A DNA stretch of 64,000 nucleotides from Gracilibacillus halotolerans (lineage in GTDB: Bacteria > Bacillota > Bacilli > Bacillales > Amphibacillaceae). The notes below the pieces were generated by a model that was given only the letters and a program-made list of their open reading frames with translations, ran no database searches and was not told the origin of the DNA. The stretch is from contig NZ_JACHON010000006.1 in the NCBI RefSeq assembly GCF_014206945.1, forward strand, positions 55,001 to 119,000. Reading direction: 5' to 3'. Both the position numbers and the translations under genes were made by a program. Below, one piece after another: positions 54,866-63,034 of this stretch (its first letter is position 1; every line of letters starts with the position of its first letter).

Positions 54866-55329
54866 GATGGATAACAATTGTCCTTTTAACGGTTGGAAGT
54901 TTGCTCATTAATGCCGTATCTATATACAATGTGTTTTTAGGCATTGCTTCCCTCTTCCTGTTATTGATCGTTTCTATTACGCATTTATTTGTTACATTAG
55001 TAAATAAAGCGAAACGCACATCGCATACCAATTTTGCGGTAAGAAATTTAGCAAACTACGGGACACATTCGCCTACGCGTACGATGAATAAATTTGCAGT
55101 TGTCTTTGGTTTAATCGTTGTGTACGTAATGTCCGTGTTTTTTACCATTTTGCAGATGTACCAAAGAGAAAATTTCACGGACTTTCTAACGAGGCATTTC
55201 AATGAACAATTACTCTTTGTAGCAGAAATATTAAGTGTAATCGGTTATGTACTATTTGTAAGCTCTTTGCTAGGTGTGACCATTTACTGTATCAGGGCAA
55301 TAAAGAAGGAAGCGGTTTTTACAGGTTAA
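54862..55329 (+). CDS. Second four-TM membrane protein, candidate immunity protein
   Basis: The 155-aa protein has two N-terminal helices (ITIVLLTVGSLLINAVSI, then LGIASLFLLLIVSITHLFV), a hydrophilic loop of about 30 residues, and two further helices. It shares the spacing and hydrophobic pattern of the upstream protein's first two helices. Translation is coupled by the ATGA overlap. The function is unknown; context suggests a partner or duplicate immunity protein of the LXG-type gene. Confidence 0.6.
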   Translation: MRWITIVLLTVGSLLINAVSIYNVFLGIASLFLLLIVSITHLFVTLVNKAKRTSHTNFAVRNLANYGTHSPTRTMNKFAVVFGLIVVYVMSVFFTILQMYQRENFTDFLTRHFNEQLLFVAEILSVIGYVLFVSSLLGVTIYCIRAIKKEAVFTG

Positions 55330-55387
55330 TCTGATCTCAGCAAAATCATCATCCTATTGATTGGATAAATAGGGAGGGAAGGATGAA

Positions 55388-55807
55388 ATGACTAGAGCAC
55401 ATTTACAGCAACAATACAATAGCATGCATCAACAAGTGCTGTCTTGTCAGGCAGAAAGTCGATCGCTAGAAGAACAATTAGAATTTGTCCGGGAAAAGAA
55501 AGAAGAATTAAAATCGCTTAAAAACGATTTTAAAACGAACAAGCAAGATGCGACTCTTGTAGATCTGAGTATTAGCATTATGCAATGGCGAGGGAGCAAT
55601 TATGGTCTTTATCATGATGAATATATTCGAGATTTAGTAAATGATAAGTATGCAAAACTAATTAACGATATTGACCATAATCTCGATGCACTCGTTACGG
55701 AAGAACGCCGGTTAGAAAATAAGTTATTAGATAATCAAGGGCTAATAGGAAGATTAAGACAAGGACTGAATTGGATTACTTCCGAGATAGAGAAATTAGC
55801 AAATTAG
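55388..55807 (+). CDS. Coiled-coil protein, YwqH/DUF5082-like LXG partner
   Basis: The 139-aa protein has helical heptads at both ends (SRSLEEQLEFVREKKEELKS, then NLDALVTEERRLENKLLDNQ) around a W-x-G turn (MQWRGSNYGLYHDEY). That matches YwqH-type DUF5082 proteins, small helical partners of LXG toxins. In B. subtilis ywqH, ywqI and ywqJ are adjacent and in that order; here the YwqH-like gene lies after the effector and membrane-protein genes. The ATG at 55388 follows GGGAGGGAAGGATG. Confidence 0.6.
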   Translation: MTRAHLQQQYNSMHQQVLSCQAESRSLEEQLEFVREKKEELKSLKNDFKTNKQDATLVDLSISIMQWRGSNYGLYHDEYIRDLVNDKYAKLINDIDHNLDALVTEERRLENKLLDNQGLIGRLRQGLNWITSEIEKLAN

Positions 55808-55830
55808 TATTAGCGAAAAGGGTGTAATAG

Positions 55831-56283
55831 ATGGAAAAAATAGAGCTAATCCTACCGAAAGCACATCAAAAAGTGCAAATAACACCAGCTATGCAGAGAG
55901 AAATGGACGATGTACAACGAGAGCTTTTGGATAAAGGAAATCGATTAGATGAAGGTAAAATTCATGTCATCATATCCAAAGGCTTTTATAAGCATGATAA
56001 AAAAATGATGACAATTGCGACGGTAATTGTGAATAAGACAAACCAAGATATAAATACACTTAAAATGACGTTAAAATTTGGGTTGAGAGACAATGTCAAA
56101 GCACAATTCGCTCCAATGAATGCTATGTTAGATGAAGAATTTTTAGGTCTCCTAAAAAATAATCAAGCCTTTATTTTGCATATAAATGTACCTGTAAAAG
56201 ATGTAGGAGAAGGAGACCACGTATTTGAACCAAGAGATATTGTCGGTCAAATTGATAATGTGGAATATTTCATCCAGCATTAA
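55831..56283 (+). CDS. Predicted cytoplasmic SLAP-like/Ig-like beta-domain protein
   Basis: The 150-aa protein has no signal peptide. After a short helix (ITPAMQREMDDVQREL) comes a beta-sandwich-like part (KIHVIISKGFYKHDKKMMTI, then NKTNQDINTLKMTLKFGLRD, FILHINVPVKDVG). The pattern resembles SLAP-type domains and also the mature part of the next lipoprotein, so the two may be paralogues in different compartments. The function is unknown. It follows the YwqH-like gene by 23 nt. Confidence 0.5.
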   Translation: MEKIELILPKAHQKVQITPAMQREMDDVQRELLDKGNRLDEGKIHVIISKGFYKHDKKMMTIATVIVNKTNQDINTLKMTLKFGLRDNVKAQFAPMNAMLDEEFLGLLKNNQAFILHINVPVKDVGEGDHVFEPRDIVGQIDNVEYFIQH

Positions 56284-56393
56284 TTTGCGAGATGGAAGTA
56301 CAAAATTCCTGTAATCACACCCTAACGTTAAAAAGCTATAATGGGGATTATGTGGAAAATTTTAAGAAGACAACATGTGAGGAGAGAATTTTA

Positions 56394-57086
56394 ATGAAGA
56401 AATTATTATGGACACTAATGTTAGCGGGGATTCTTGTTATTGCTGGATGTGGTGGATCTGAAGATGAACCCGCGGAAGAAGAGAACACTACAGACACTGT
56501 AAATGAGACAGAAAATAATGATAATGAAGCAGAGGAAAGTACCGAAGAAGTCGAAGAAGAACCTGTAGAGGAAGTAGATACAGAGCAACCAGAGGAAAAC
56601 AGTGATACAGGCGGAAGCGGTCTTGACCAAGCAAGCAGAGACATGCCAGACCTGAAGCTACAAGTCCAAAAGGCAGACGAGGAAGCAGGTATTACAACAG
56701 AAAACAATGAAATTTACAAACAATTAGTAGATGTCATTAATGCCGATCCGAAAGCTGGAATTCCTAATGACTTTAGTGTTTATCCACATGATCTCGTTCA
56801 AAATGAAGACGGTAGTACTTCCGTATTGTTTATCGGGGTAAATCGTCTAAATAGACCAATCCATAATATTTCCTTTGATTTAACTTTAGGTGATGTAGAA
56901 GGCAATTATATATTTGATGGTCAAGAAGTACTTCTAGATGAAAACGGAGTAGGAGTCATTCAACCTCATAGTGCGGTTCCATTCCTATTAGGTATTACAG
57001 AAGAAGATCAAGATATTTTTATGAGCTTGACGGAATCAAATGTAGAAATAAGGCTAGACAATGCTCAAGTGGACTACGGTGAATAA
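56394..57086 (+). CDS. Lipoprotein with acidic linker and SLAP-like beta domain
   Basis: The 230-aa protein has a lipoprotein signal (LMLAGILVIAGCGG, lipid-modified Cys at about residue 19), then an acidic linker rich in Glu, Asp, Asn and Thr (about 22-80). A beta-rich C-terminal domain follows (SVLFIGVNRLNRPIHNISFD, then HSAVPFLLGITEEDQD). The domain resembles that of the preceding cytoplasmic protein. The true start is ATG 56394 after GGAGAG; the frame extends further upstream without a signal. As the last gene of the locus, before a strong terminator, it may act on the outer face near the T7SS. Confidence 0.7.
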   Translation: MKKLLWTLMLAGILVIAGCGGSEDEPAEEENTTDTVNETENNDNEAEESTEEVEEEPVEEVDTEQPEENSDTGGSGLDQASRDMPDLKLQVQKADEEAGITTENNEIYKQLVDVINADPKAGIPNDFSVYPHDLVQNEDGSTSVLFIGVNRLNRPIHNISFDLTLGDVEGNYIFDGQEVLLDENGVGVIQPHSAVPFLLGITEEDQDIFMSLTESNVEIRLDNAQVDYGE

Positions 57087-57105
57087 TTAGATGAATATAT
57101 TTCAG

Positions 57106-57139
57106 AATAAGTCTCTAAAGCTAGAGGCTTATTTTTTTT
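57106..57139 (+). terminator. Terminator of the T7SS locus
   Basis: AATAAGTCTCTA and TAGAGGCTTATT form a 12-bp stem (one wobble) with a 4-nt loop, followed by six T residues. Confidence 0.9.
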
Positions 57140-57250
57140 GATTTTGTACAAGGACAATACTCTAACTTACTTAAAGTAAGCAAATGGTTTTAAAATTGTC
57201 TCAACTTCCTCCATAATGTAGGTAATGTATTATTACAAAGGAGCATGAAC

Positions 57251-58309
57251 ATGGAAAAATTTAGAATACAGCCTGAGAAGGGCTTGGAATTTGGTTTATA
57301 TACCCTTGGTGACCATTTACCAAATCCAGAGACAGGTGAGAGAATTTCTGCTAAACAACGTCTAGATGAAATTATTGAACTCGCAAAACTAGCCGATGAG
57401 GTTGGTATTGACTTTTTTAGTGTTGGAGAGAGTCATCAAGATTATTTTGTTACCCAGGCTCACTCTGTAGTGTTAGCTGCCATCGCACAAGCAACTGAAC
57501 GTATAAAGATTGGTAGTGGATCGACAATTATTAGTACGTTAGATCCGGTTAGAGTTTATGAAGATTTTGCTACAATCGATTTAATCTCGAACGGAAGAAC
57601 AGAGATTGTTGCGGGTCGAGCATCACGGATTGGTAACTTTGCTTTATTAGGTTATGACCTAAATAACTATGAAGATCTTTATGAAGAAAAATTAGATTTA
57701 TTATTAAAAATCAATGAGGAAAAAATCGTAAATTGGCAAGGAGAATACCGTGCTCCCTTACAGGATGCTGAAGTAATCCCAAGACCATTGAATGAATCTC
57801 TTCCTATATGGAGAGCGGTTGGTGGTCATCCTTCCAGTGCAATTAAGGCAGGTCATAGAGGTGTGCCGATGTTTTTAGCAACGTTAGGTGGAGCGGCAGG
57901 TCATTTTAAACGAACGATTGATGCTTATCGTACTGCTTTAGTAGAGAGTGGTCACGACCCTGAGGAATTTCCGGTGGCGACTGCAGGGTTCTTTCATGTA
58001 GCGGAAACAACTCAGCAAGCGCAACGAGAAATGTATGAACACATTAACAGCGGGATGATGAAAACAAATGGCCGAGGTTATCCAAAGCCTCACTTTGCTC
58101 AAGGTGCGCATCCTCATGACGTAATGAATATCGGAAGTACACAAGAAGTAATAGAAAAAATCTTATATCAACATGAATTATTTGGACATCAACGATATAT
58201 TGCGCAGATGGACTTCGGTGGCGTTCCTTTTAGCCAATTGAAACGTAATATTGAAACAATTGGTAAAGATATATTGCCGGCCATACGAAAACATACGGCA
58301 AAGAAGTAG
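57251..58309 (+). CDS. LLM-class flavin-dependent monooxygenase
   Basis: The 352-aa luciferase-like oxidoreductase has FGLYTLGDH, EVGIDFFSVGESHQDYFVTQ, RIKIGSGSTIISTLDPVRV, and the C-terminal phosphate/flavin region (ATLGGAAGHFKR). It is followed 8 nt later by an NADPH-dependent FMN reductase gene, so the two form a two-component flavin monooxygenase system. ATG 57251 is preferred (AAGGAG 7 nt upstream) over ATG 57245. The substrate is unknown. Confidence 0.88.
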   Translation: MEKFRIQPEKGLEFGLYTLGDHLPNPETGERISAKQRLDEIIELAKLADEVGIDFFSVGESHQDYFVTQAHSVVLAAIAQATERIKIGSGSTIISTLDPVRVYEDFATIDLISNGRTEIVAGRASRIGNFALLGYDLNNYEDLYEEKLDLLLKINEEKIVNWQGEYRAPLQDAEVIPRPLNESLPIWRAVGGHPSSAIKAGHRGVPMFLATLGGAAGHFKRTIDAYRTALVESGHDPEEFPVATAGFFHVAETTQQAQREMYEHINSGMMKTNGRGYPKPHFAQGAHPHDVMNIGSTQEVIEKILYQHELFGHQRYIAQMDFGGVPFSQLKRNIETIGKDILPAIRKHTAKK

Positions 58310-58317
58310 GTGATGAA

Positions 58318-58884
58318 ATGAAGTTTACGGTACTTGTAGGTTCACAAATGGGTTCCAAAACAAAAATAGCAATGACAAAGACATTAGATTTATTAACAGA
58401 TAAATACCCAGAAATCGACACAACTTTATTGGACTTGGCTGACTATAAGCTCCCGTTTAGTGATGGACGTAACTATCTCGACTATGACGGCGATGCAAAA
58501 TATGTGACGACTACTATTATGGAATCGGACGCCATTATAATAGGAACACCTATTTATCAAGCTTCCATCCCAGCTCCATTGAAAAACATTTTTGATATGC
58601 TACCTGTGCATGCACTAGAGGGTAAAGTAGCAAGTATTGTCGTAACAGCAGGATCAGCAAGGCATTATTTAATAGCAGAGCAGCAGCTCAAACCAATACT
58701 ATCTTATATGAAGGCACAACTCGTTCCAAATTATGTATTCGTGGAAGAGATGGATTTCAAATTTAAAGAAATTGAGAATGATGATGTTGTCTTCCGTTTA
58801 GAACGTCTAATTGAAGATACCGTTCTTTTAGCAGAAGTGTACAAACAAATGGTCGATGCTAGGAATGCGGAGTATGATTTTTAA
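58318..58884 (+). CDS. NADPH-dependent FMN reductase
   Basis: The 188-aa flavodoxin-like protein has the FMN-binding start VLVGSQMGSKT, the FMN contact GTPIYQASIPAPLKN and VTAGSARHYLIAEQQLKPIL. It belongs to the SsuE/YwqN type and supplies reduced FMN, most likely to the monooxygenase encoded 8 nt upstream. Confidence 0.88.
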   Translation: MKFTVLVGSQMGSKTKIAMTKTLDLLTDKYPEIDTTLLDLADYKLPFSDGRNYLDYDGDAKYVTTTIMESDAIIIGTPIYQASIPAPLKNIFDMLPVHALEGKVASIVVTAGSARHYLIAEQQLKPILSYMKAQLVPNYVFVEEMDFKFKEIENDDVVFRLERLIEDTVLLAEVYKQMVDARNAEYDF

Positions 58885-58964
58885 TTTGAGATGTTTATCT
58901 TCTTCAATCTGTGGTAAAAACGTTACTGTAGGGAAAGCTAATTCTACCAAAGGAGTGTATCAAC

Positions 58965-59477
58965 ATGGCAAGAATTGCAACAGTAATCACAGATATGTTT
59001 GAAGACGTGGAATATACAGAACCTGCCAAAGATTTTAAAGAAGCTGGTCATCAACTAGTGACGATTGAGAAGGAAAAGGGAAGAACAGTTACAGGAAAGT
59101 CCGAGAACACGAAAGTAACGATTGATGAATCAATTGATGATGTAAAACCTGAAGACTTTGATGCATTATTTATTCCTGGTGGTTTCTCTCCAGATCAATT
59201 GCGTGCTGATGATCGATTTGTGCAATTTGCAAAAGCTTTTATGGATAGTAAGAAGCCAGTATTTGCTATATGCCACGGCCCTCAATTGCTCATTACAGCA
59301 AAGGCTCTGGAAGGTCGTGATGCAACAGGATACAAGTCCATTAAAGTGGACATGGAATACGCTGGGGTCAATTATAAAGATGAAGAAGTTGTTGTCTGCC
59401 AAGATCAATTAGTAACGAGTAGACAGCCAGAAGATATCCCAGCCTTTATGGATGAATCGATTAAATTACTACCTTAA
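58965..59477 (+). CDS. DJ-1/PfpI-family protein (type 1 glutamine-amidotransferase-like)
   Basis: The 170-aa protein has the nucleophile elbow AICHGPQLLITA (Cys about residue 104), a conserved Glu near the N-terminus (MFEDVEYTEP), and GYKSIKVDMEYAGVNY. It belongs to the YfkM/YraA-like branch, implicated in stress response and repair of glycated proteins. The ATG follows AAAGGAG, and a terminator follows the gene. Confidence 0.9.
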   Translation: MARIATVITDMFEDVEYTEPAKDFKEAGHQLVTIEKEKGRTVTGKSENTKVTIDESIDDVKPEDFDALFIPGGFSPDQLRADDRFVQFAKAFMDSKKPVFAICHGPQLLITAKALEGRDATGYKSIKVDMEYAGVNYKDEEVVVCQDQLVTSRQPEDIPAFMDESIKLLP

Positions 59478-59490
59478 TGATGAAACAGAT

Positions 59491-59527
59491 AAAAATGGTT
59501 CCTATTTTGGAGGGACCATTTTTTTAT
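59491..59527 (+). terminator. Terminator after the DJ-1/PfpI gene
   Basis: AAAAATGGTTCC and GGGACCATTTTT form a 12-bp stem (one wobble) with a 9-nt loop, running into a T-tract. Confidence 0.85.
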
Positions 59528-59645
59528 GTTCGTAATGGTAAATTGGAAACTAGATAAATCTTTCTTTTTGCAGTAGTTATTCGAATATTATGATGGGCTG
59601 TCCCATATAAATGGAAGGGAGGAAGTGCGACGAGGGGGATGTGGG

Positions 59646-60353
59646 ATGTCACGACGTTTGATGAAGGTTTTATTGTGGCTAAGTGGTTTATTCTTACTTA
59701 TTATATTTATACAATATCCAATACAAAGCAACATCAATTCATGGAAGACGATGTCTCTACCTTTAGCGGGTAAAACGATTGTAATAGATCCAGGTCATGG
59801 AGGGGTAGATGGCGGAGCAGAAGGTACGGATGATACACAAGAGAAAGAAATTGCACTAAATGTATCGCAGAAATTGCAAAATTATTTGGAACAAGCAGGA
59901 GCGATTGTTTATCTGACTCGAGAAGGGGACTATGACCTTGCGAATGATGATACGAGAGGCTTGTCACGAAGGAAAGCAGAAGATATTCAGAGACGTGTTC
60001 ATTTTATTAAAGAAAAAGAAGCAGATTTCTTTTTAAGTATTCACTTAAATTCCTTACCTGATAAACGTTGGCGTGGAGCTCAGAGCTTTTTTTACCCGGG
60101 AAATGAGCAAAGTGAATTATTAGCGACATCGATTCAAGATGAAATAAAAGATAATTTAGAAAATACGGAGCGTAAAGCTTTGGGTATGCGGCAAGTATAT
60201 TTATTAAAGTATACAGAAGCACCGGGAGCTCTAGTAGAGATTGGTTTTTTATCTAATGATGAAGAACGAGAGTTACTAAAGGATAAAGGATACCAACAAA
60301 AAATGGCGGAAAGCATTTATTTTGGCATTCTTAAATACACTTCTGAAGATTAG
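59646..60353 (+). CDS. cwlD: Germination-specific N-acetylmuramoyl-L-alanine amidase CwlD
   Basis: The 235-aa protein has an N-terminal TM/signal segment (VLLWLSGLFLLIIFIQYP) and an Amidase_3 domain with zinc ligands in VIDPGHGG, E in EKEIALNVS, SIHLNSLP, and the catalytic Glu in LVEIGFLSN. CwlD acts in the forespore to make muramic-delta-lactam in the spore cortex. ATG 59646 is chosen by match to the B. subtilis length (about 237 aa). The order cwlD-salA-gerD-kbaA-pdaB is the B. subtilis one. Confidence 0.93.
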   Translation: MSRRLMKVLLWLSGLFLLIIFIQYPIQSNINSWKTMSLPLAGKTIVIDPGHGGVDGGAEGTDDTQEKEIALNVSQKLQNYLEQAGAIVYLTREGDYDLANDDTRGLSRRKAEDIQRRVHFIKEKEADFFLSIHLNSLPDKRWRGAQSFFYPGNEQSELLATSIQDEIKDNLENTERKALGMRQVYLLKYTEAPGALVEIGFLSNDEERELLKDKGYQQKMAESIYFGILKYTSED

Positions 60354-60462
60354 GCGTCCGATTTTTCAAATGGTATTCTAGATGCGTCTTTCATTGGGTT
60401 CTATTTATTATATGTTATACTAGAAAATAGGGAACGATTCTAATTAATTGAGGTGACCTATT

Positions 60463-61518
60463 TTGTTAACGGAAACATCGGTAAGAGAACTTTTAAATAA
60501 AATGAAAGACCCTTTTTTACATAAAACATTTGAAGAAACAGATGGGATTGTTGAAATCTCATTAAAGCCCGAAAAGAACCATGTTAGTGTTAAGCTAGCG
60601 ATTGCGAAGCTAAACACGGCAGAACAAATGCAATTACAGCAACAATTGGTGGCTTCGTTGAAAAAGCTTGGAGCAGCCACTGTCGGTTTGCGATTTGCGC
60701 AATTACCTGAAGAAACCATTGCAAAGTACCAACCAACGAAAGAGGAGGATACCTCTATCTTAGGGGAAAACTCTAAAACAAACTTTCTAGCTATTGCAAG
60801 TGGAAAAGGTGGCGTTGGAAAATCAACGGTGACCGTAAATACAGCTGTTGCATTAGCGCGCCTTGGTAAAAAGGTTGGAATCATTGATGCGGATATTTAT
60901 GGGTTCAGTGTACCAGATATGATGGGTGTCGAAGAGAGACCAAAACTAGTGAATGGAAAAATCATTCCTGTTGAGCGCTTCGGAGTGAAGGTTATGTCCA
61001 TGGGCTTCTTTGTGGAAGATAATTCGCCAGTTATTTGGAGAGGTCCACGTCTTGGAAAAATGCTAGCTAGCTTTTTCAAGGAAGTGAATTGGGGAGAACT
61101 TGATTATTTATTGTTAGATTTACCTCCTGGGACGGGAGATGTTGCTTTAGACGTTCACAATATGATCCCTTCTTCAAAAGAGATAATAGTGACAACACCA
61201 CATCCAACAGCGGCATTTGTAGCGGCAAGAGCTGGTCAAATGGCGATTAATACAGATCATGAAATTTTAGGCGTGATTGAAAACATGTCGTACTTTGTAA
61301 GTAAAACGTCAGGTGAAAAAGAGTACGTGTTTGGAAAAGGTGGCGGGGATAAACTAGCTGAAGTACTAGATACAAAGGTCGTTGGCCGTCTATCCTTACA
61401 GCAACCATATGAGGAAAAAGACACGTTTGCTCCCTCTGTTTATCAAGAAGATCATCCGAACGGAAAAGAATATATTGAAATTGCACGTTACGTAATTCAA
61501 CAGTTTGAAGATAAGTAA
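60463..61518 (+). CDS. salA: Mrp/ApbC-family P-loop ATPase SalA
   Basis: The 351-aa protein has an N-terminal MIP18/FeS-like domain (about 1-90) and a deviant Walker A (SGKGGVGKSTVTVNTAVAL). It also has DADIYGFSVPDMMG and LLLDLPPGTGDVALD. The typical CxxC of Fe-S carrier Mrp proteins is not obvious, as in B. subtilis SalA, a regulator of protease genes. The start is TTG 60463, with GAGGTGACC 6-8 nt upstream. Confidence 0.9.
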   Translation: MLTETSVRELLNKMKDPFLHKTFEETDGIVEISLKPEKNHVSVKLAIAKLNTAEQMQLQQQLVASLKKLGAATVGLRFAQLPEETIAKYQPTKEEDTSILGENSKTNFLAIASGKGGVGKSTVTVNTAVALARLGKKVGIIDADIYGFSVPDMMGVEERPKLVNGKIIPVERFGVKVMSMGFFVEDNSPVIWRGPRLGKMLASFFKEVNWGELDYLLLDLPPGTGDVALDVHNMIPSSKEIIVTTPHPTAAFVAARAGQMAINTDHEILGVIENMSYFVSKTSGEKEYVFGKGGGDKLAEVLDTKVVGRLSLQQPYEEKDTFAPSVYQEDHPNGKEYIEIARYVIQQFEDK

Positions 61519-61525
61519 AAATAGG

Positions 61526-61562
61526 AACCCCCAAGAGTTAGGTTAACTAGCTCTTGGGGGTT
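61526..61562. terminator. Bidirectional terminator between salA and gerD
   Basis: AACCCCCAAGAG and CTCTTGGGGGTT form a perfect 12-bp stem around 13 nt. On the minus strand it is followed by CCTATTTTT, on the plus strand by ATTTA. It lies between the converging salA and gerD genes. Confidence 0.85.
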
Positions 61563-61590
61563 ATTTACGGCGCTTGCGCAGAGGGGGAGT

Positions 61591-62271
61591 TTAACCTCCT
61601 CCTCCACCACCTTGTTCTCCCTCTCCTTCTTCCGAGCCGCCGCCAGATTCGCCACCACCAGATTCACCGCCGGAGGATCCACCACCTTCACTTCCACCAC
61701 TTTCTTGAGGAGGCTTCATTTCCTGTGCAGCTTGTAAAATAAGGTCAGCCAATTTAGCTTGGAAGATAGGCGAAGAAAAAGTTTCCTCCATTACTTTTTC
61801 CAAATGGCTTCGAAATTCTTGTCCTGTCACAACAGTTAATAGCTGTTTCTCCATGTCAGGATTACTTAATATTTCTATAAGCTTCTTCTGGTACTCAGAA
61901 TCACTCATTAAGTTTTTCAATACATCTTTTTGCTGTTCTTGCATGGCTAGTGCGTAGGCCTCAACGAATTTAGGGTCCTTAAACATCTTCTCCCAAAACT
62001 CTTTGCCTTTGTCAGAAGAAAGTGCCTCAGTAACAGCTTCTTTCATAGCAGGTGATTCGACAACGTAGGTTTGTTGCATGTCGTCACTACTTAAGACTTC
62101 GGTAATAGCCTTTTTACCCTCATCTGTCTTAAGAATGTCAGCGACCATCTTTTTAGTGCTCTCGTAATCGCCAGTTTCTTTTTTTTCACCACCACCTGCG
62201 TTACACCCAGTAAGCATAAGCATTGCTATACATATTAAAAATGTCCATTGCTTCATCTGTTTCATAATCAT
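61591..62271 (-). CDS. gerD: Spore germination lipoprotein GerD
   Basis: The 226-aa protein has a lipoprotein signal (CIAMLMLTGCNAG) and a helical body (KKMVADILKTDEGKKAITEV, then PAMKEAVTEALSSDKGKEFW). Its C-terminal tail is rich in Gly, Ser and Glu (from about residue 190). GerD clusters nutrient receptors in the spore inner membrane. It is divergent from kbaA and has a likely sigma-G promoter upstream, as expected for forespore expression. Confidence 0.93.
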   Translation of the reverse strand: MIMKQMKQWTFLICIAMLMLTGCNAGGGEKKETGDYESTKKMVADILKTDEGKKAITEVLSSDDMQQTYVVESPAMKEAVTEALSSDKGKEFWEKMFKDPKFVEAYALAMQEQQKDVLKNLMSDSEYQKKLIEILSNPDMEKQLLTVVTGQEFRSHLEKVMEETFSSPIFQAKLADLILQAAQEMKPPQESGGSEGGGSSGGESGGGESGGGSEEGEGEQGGGGGG

Positions 62272-62301
62272 TGCTACCTTTCTATAAAAGGGTCTTATTC
62301 A

Positions 62302-62330
62302 TAATATGGATTCAAATAACTTTAATATGT
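62302..62330 (-). promoter_or_regulatory. Candidate sigma-G promoter of gerD
   Basis: On the minus strand there is ACATA (62330-62326), a 17-nt spacer and CATATTA (62308-62302), resembling the forespore sigma-G consensus (GCATR and CATNNTA). It lies about 30 nt upstream of the gerD start codon. Confidence 0.45.
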
Positions 62331-62407
62331 ATGAAGAGCGAATTTTTTTTAGAAACATGATAAAATGACAACAGGAATATAGTATATAGCTTTAGGGGGA
62401 TATTTGA

Positions 62408-63001
62408 TTGAAGAGCAGGAATGTAGTTAGGTTATTTTTCTCCACCCTACTTTTAGGTGGACTCTCCACATTAGTAACAAGCTTTTTTGTGAAGAGTGAT
62501 GTGTATTTGGAATTTATGAAGCCGTTTGACTGGTTTGAAGTGTTAGGATTGTTTCTGTTTTTTATAGGGCTGGGTCTAGTATTTAGTATTATCAGTCAAA
62601 TGGGCTTTTTCGCATATTTGACAGTAAATCAATTAGGACTTAGTTTTTTTAGAACCTTTTGGCCATGGCTACAAGTTGCAGTAGTTGTAGTTGTGTTGTT
62701 TGATCTTGTCTATTTCCGTTATAGTATAGTGGAAAATAGTTCTGTTATGCCATATGTGTTTGCTTCGATCTTCTTACTAATTTACAGTTTAATTATTGCT
62801 CGAATAAAAGCAAATCAAACAAATAAAAAAGCATTTATTCCGGCATTGTTCTTTATGGTCGTTGTTACTTTTATTGAATGGGTACCAGGACTAAGAACAA
62901 GTGGTGGCGATTATGCTTGGTTGATGATTGTCCCATTACTACTATGTAATACGTATCAATTACTAATACTGCATCGTTTAACAGAAAAGAAACAGGCCTA
63001 A
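62408..63001 (+). CDS. kbaA: KinB-signalling pathway activation protein KbaA
   Basis: The 197-aa protein has six predicted TM helices with short loops (VVRLFFSTLLLGGLSTLVTS first, MIVPLLLCNTYQLLI last). KbaA helps activate the sporulation kinase KinB. Identity rests on size, topology and its place between gerD and pdaB as in B. subtilis. The start is TTG 62408 after AGGGGGA. Confidence 0.85.
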   Translation: MKSRNVVRLFFSTLLLGGLSTLVTSFFVKSDVYLEFMKPFDWFEVLGLFLFFIGLGLVFSIISQMGFFAYLTVNQLGLSFFRTFWPWLQVAVVVVVLFDLVYFRYSIVENSSVMPYVFASIFLLIYSLIIARIKANQTNKKAFIPALFFMVVVTFIEWVPGLRTSGGDYAWLMIVPLLLCNTYQLLILHRLTEKKQA

Positions 63002-63021
63002 TCATTTAGGTCTGTTTCTTT
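62986..63021. terminator. Hairpin between the converging kbaA and pdaB genes
   Basis: AAAGAAACAGGCCTAA (overlapping the kbaA stop) pairs with TTAGGTCTGTTTCTTT over 16 bp with one wobble and a 4-nt loop. A-T-rich flanks allow termination in both directions. Confidence 0.7.
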
Positions 63022-63034
63022 GCGTAAGAAAGTA

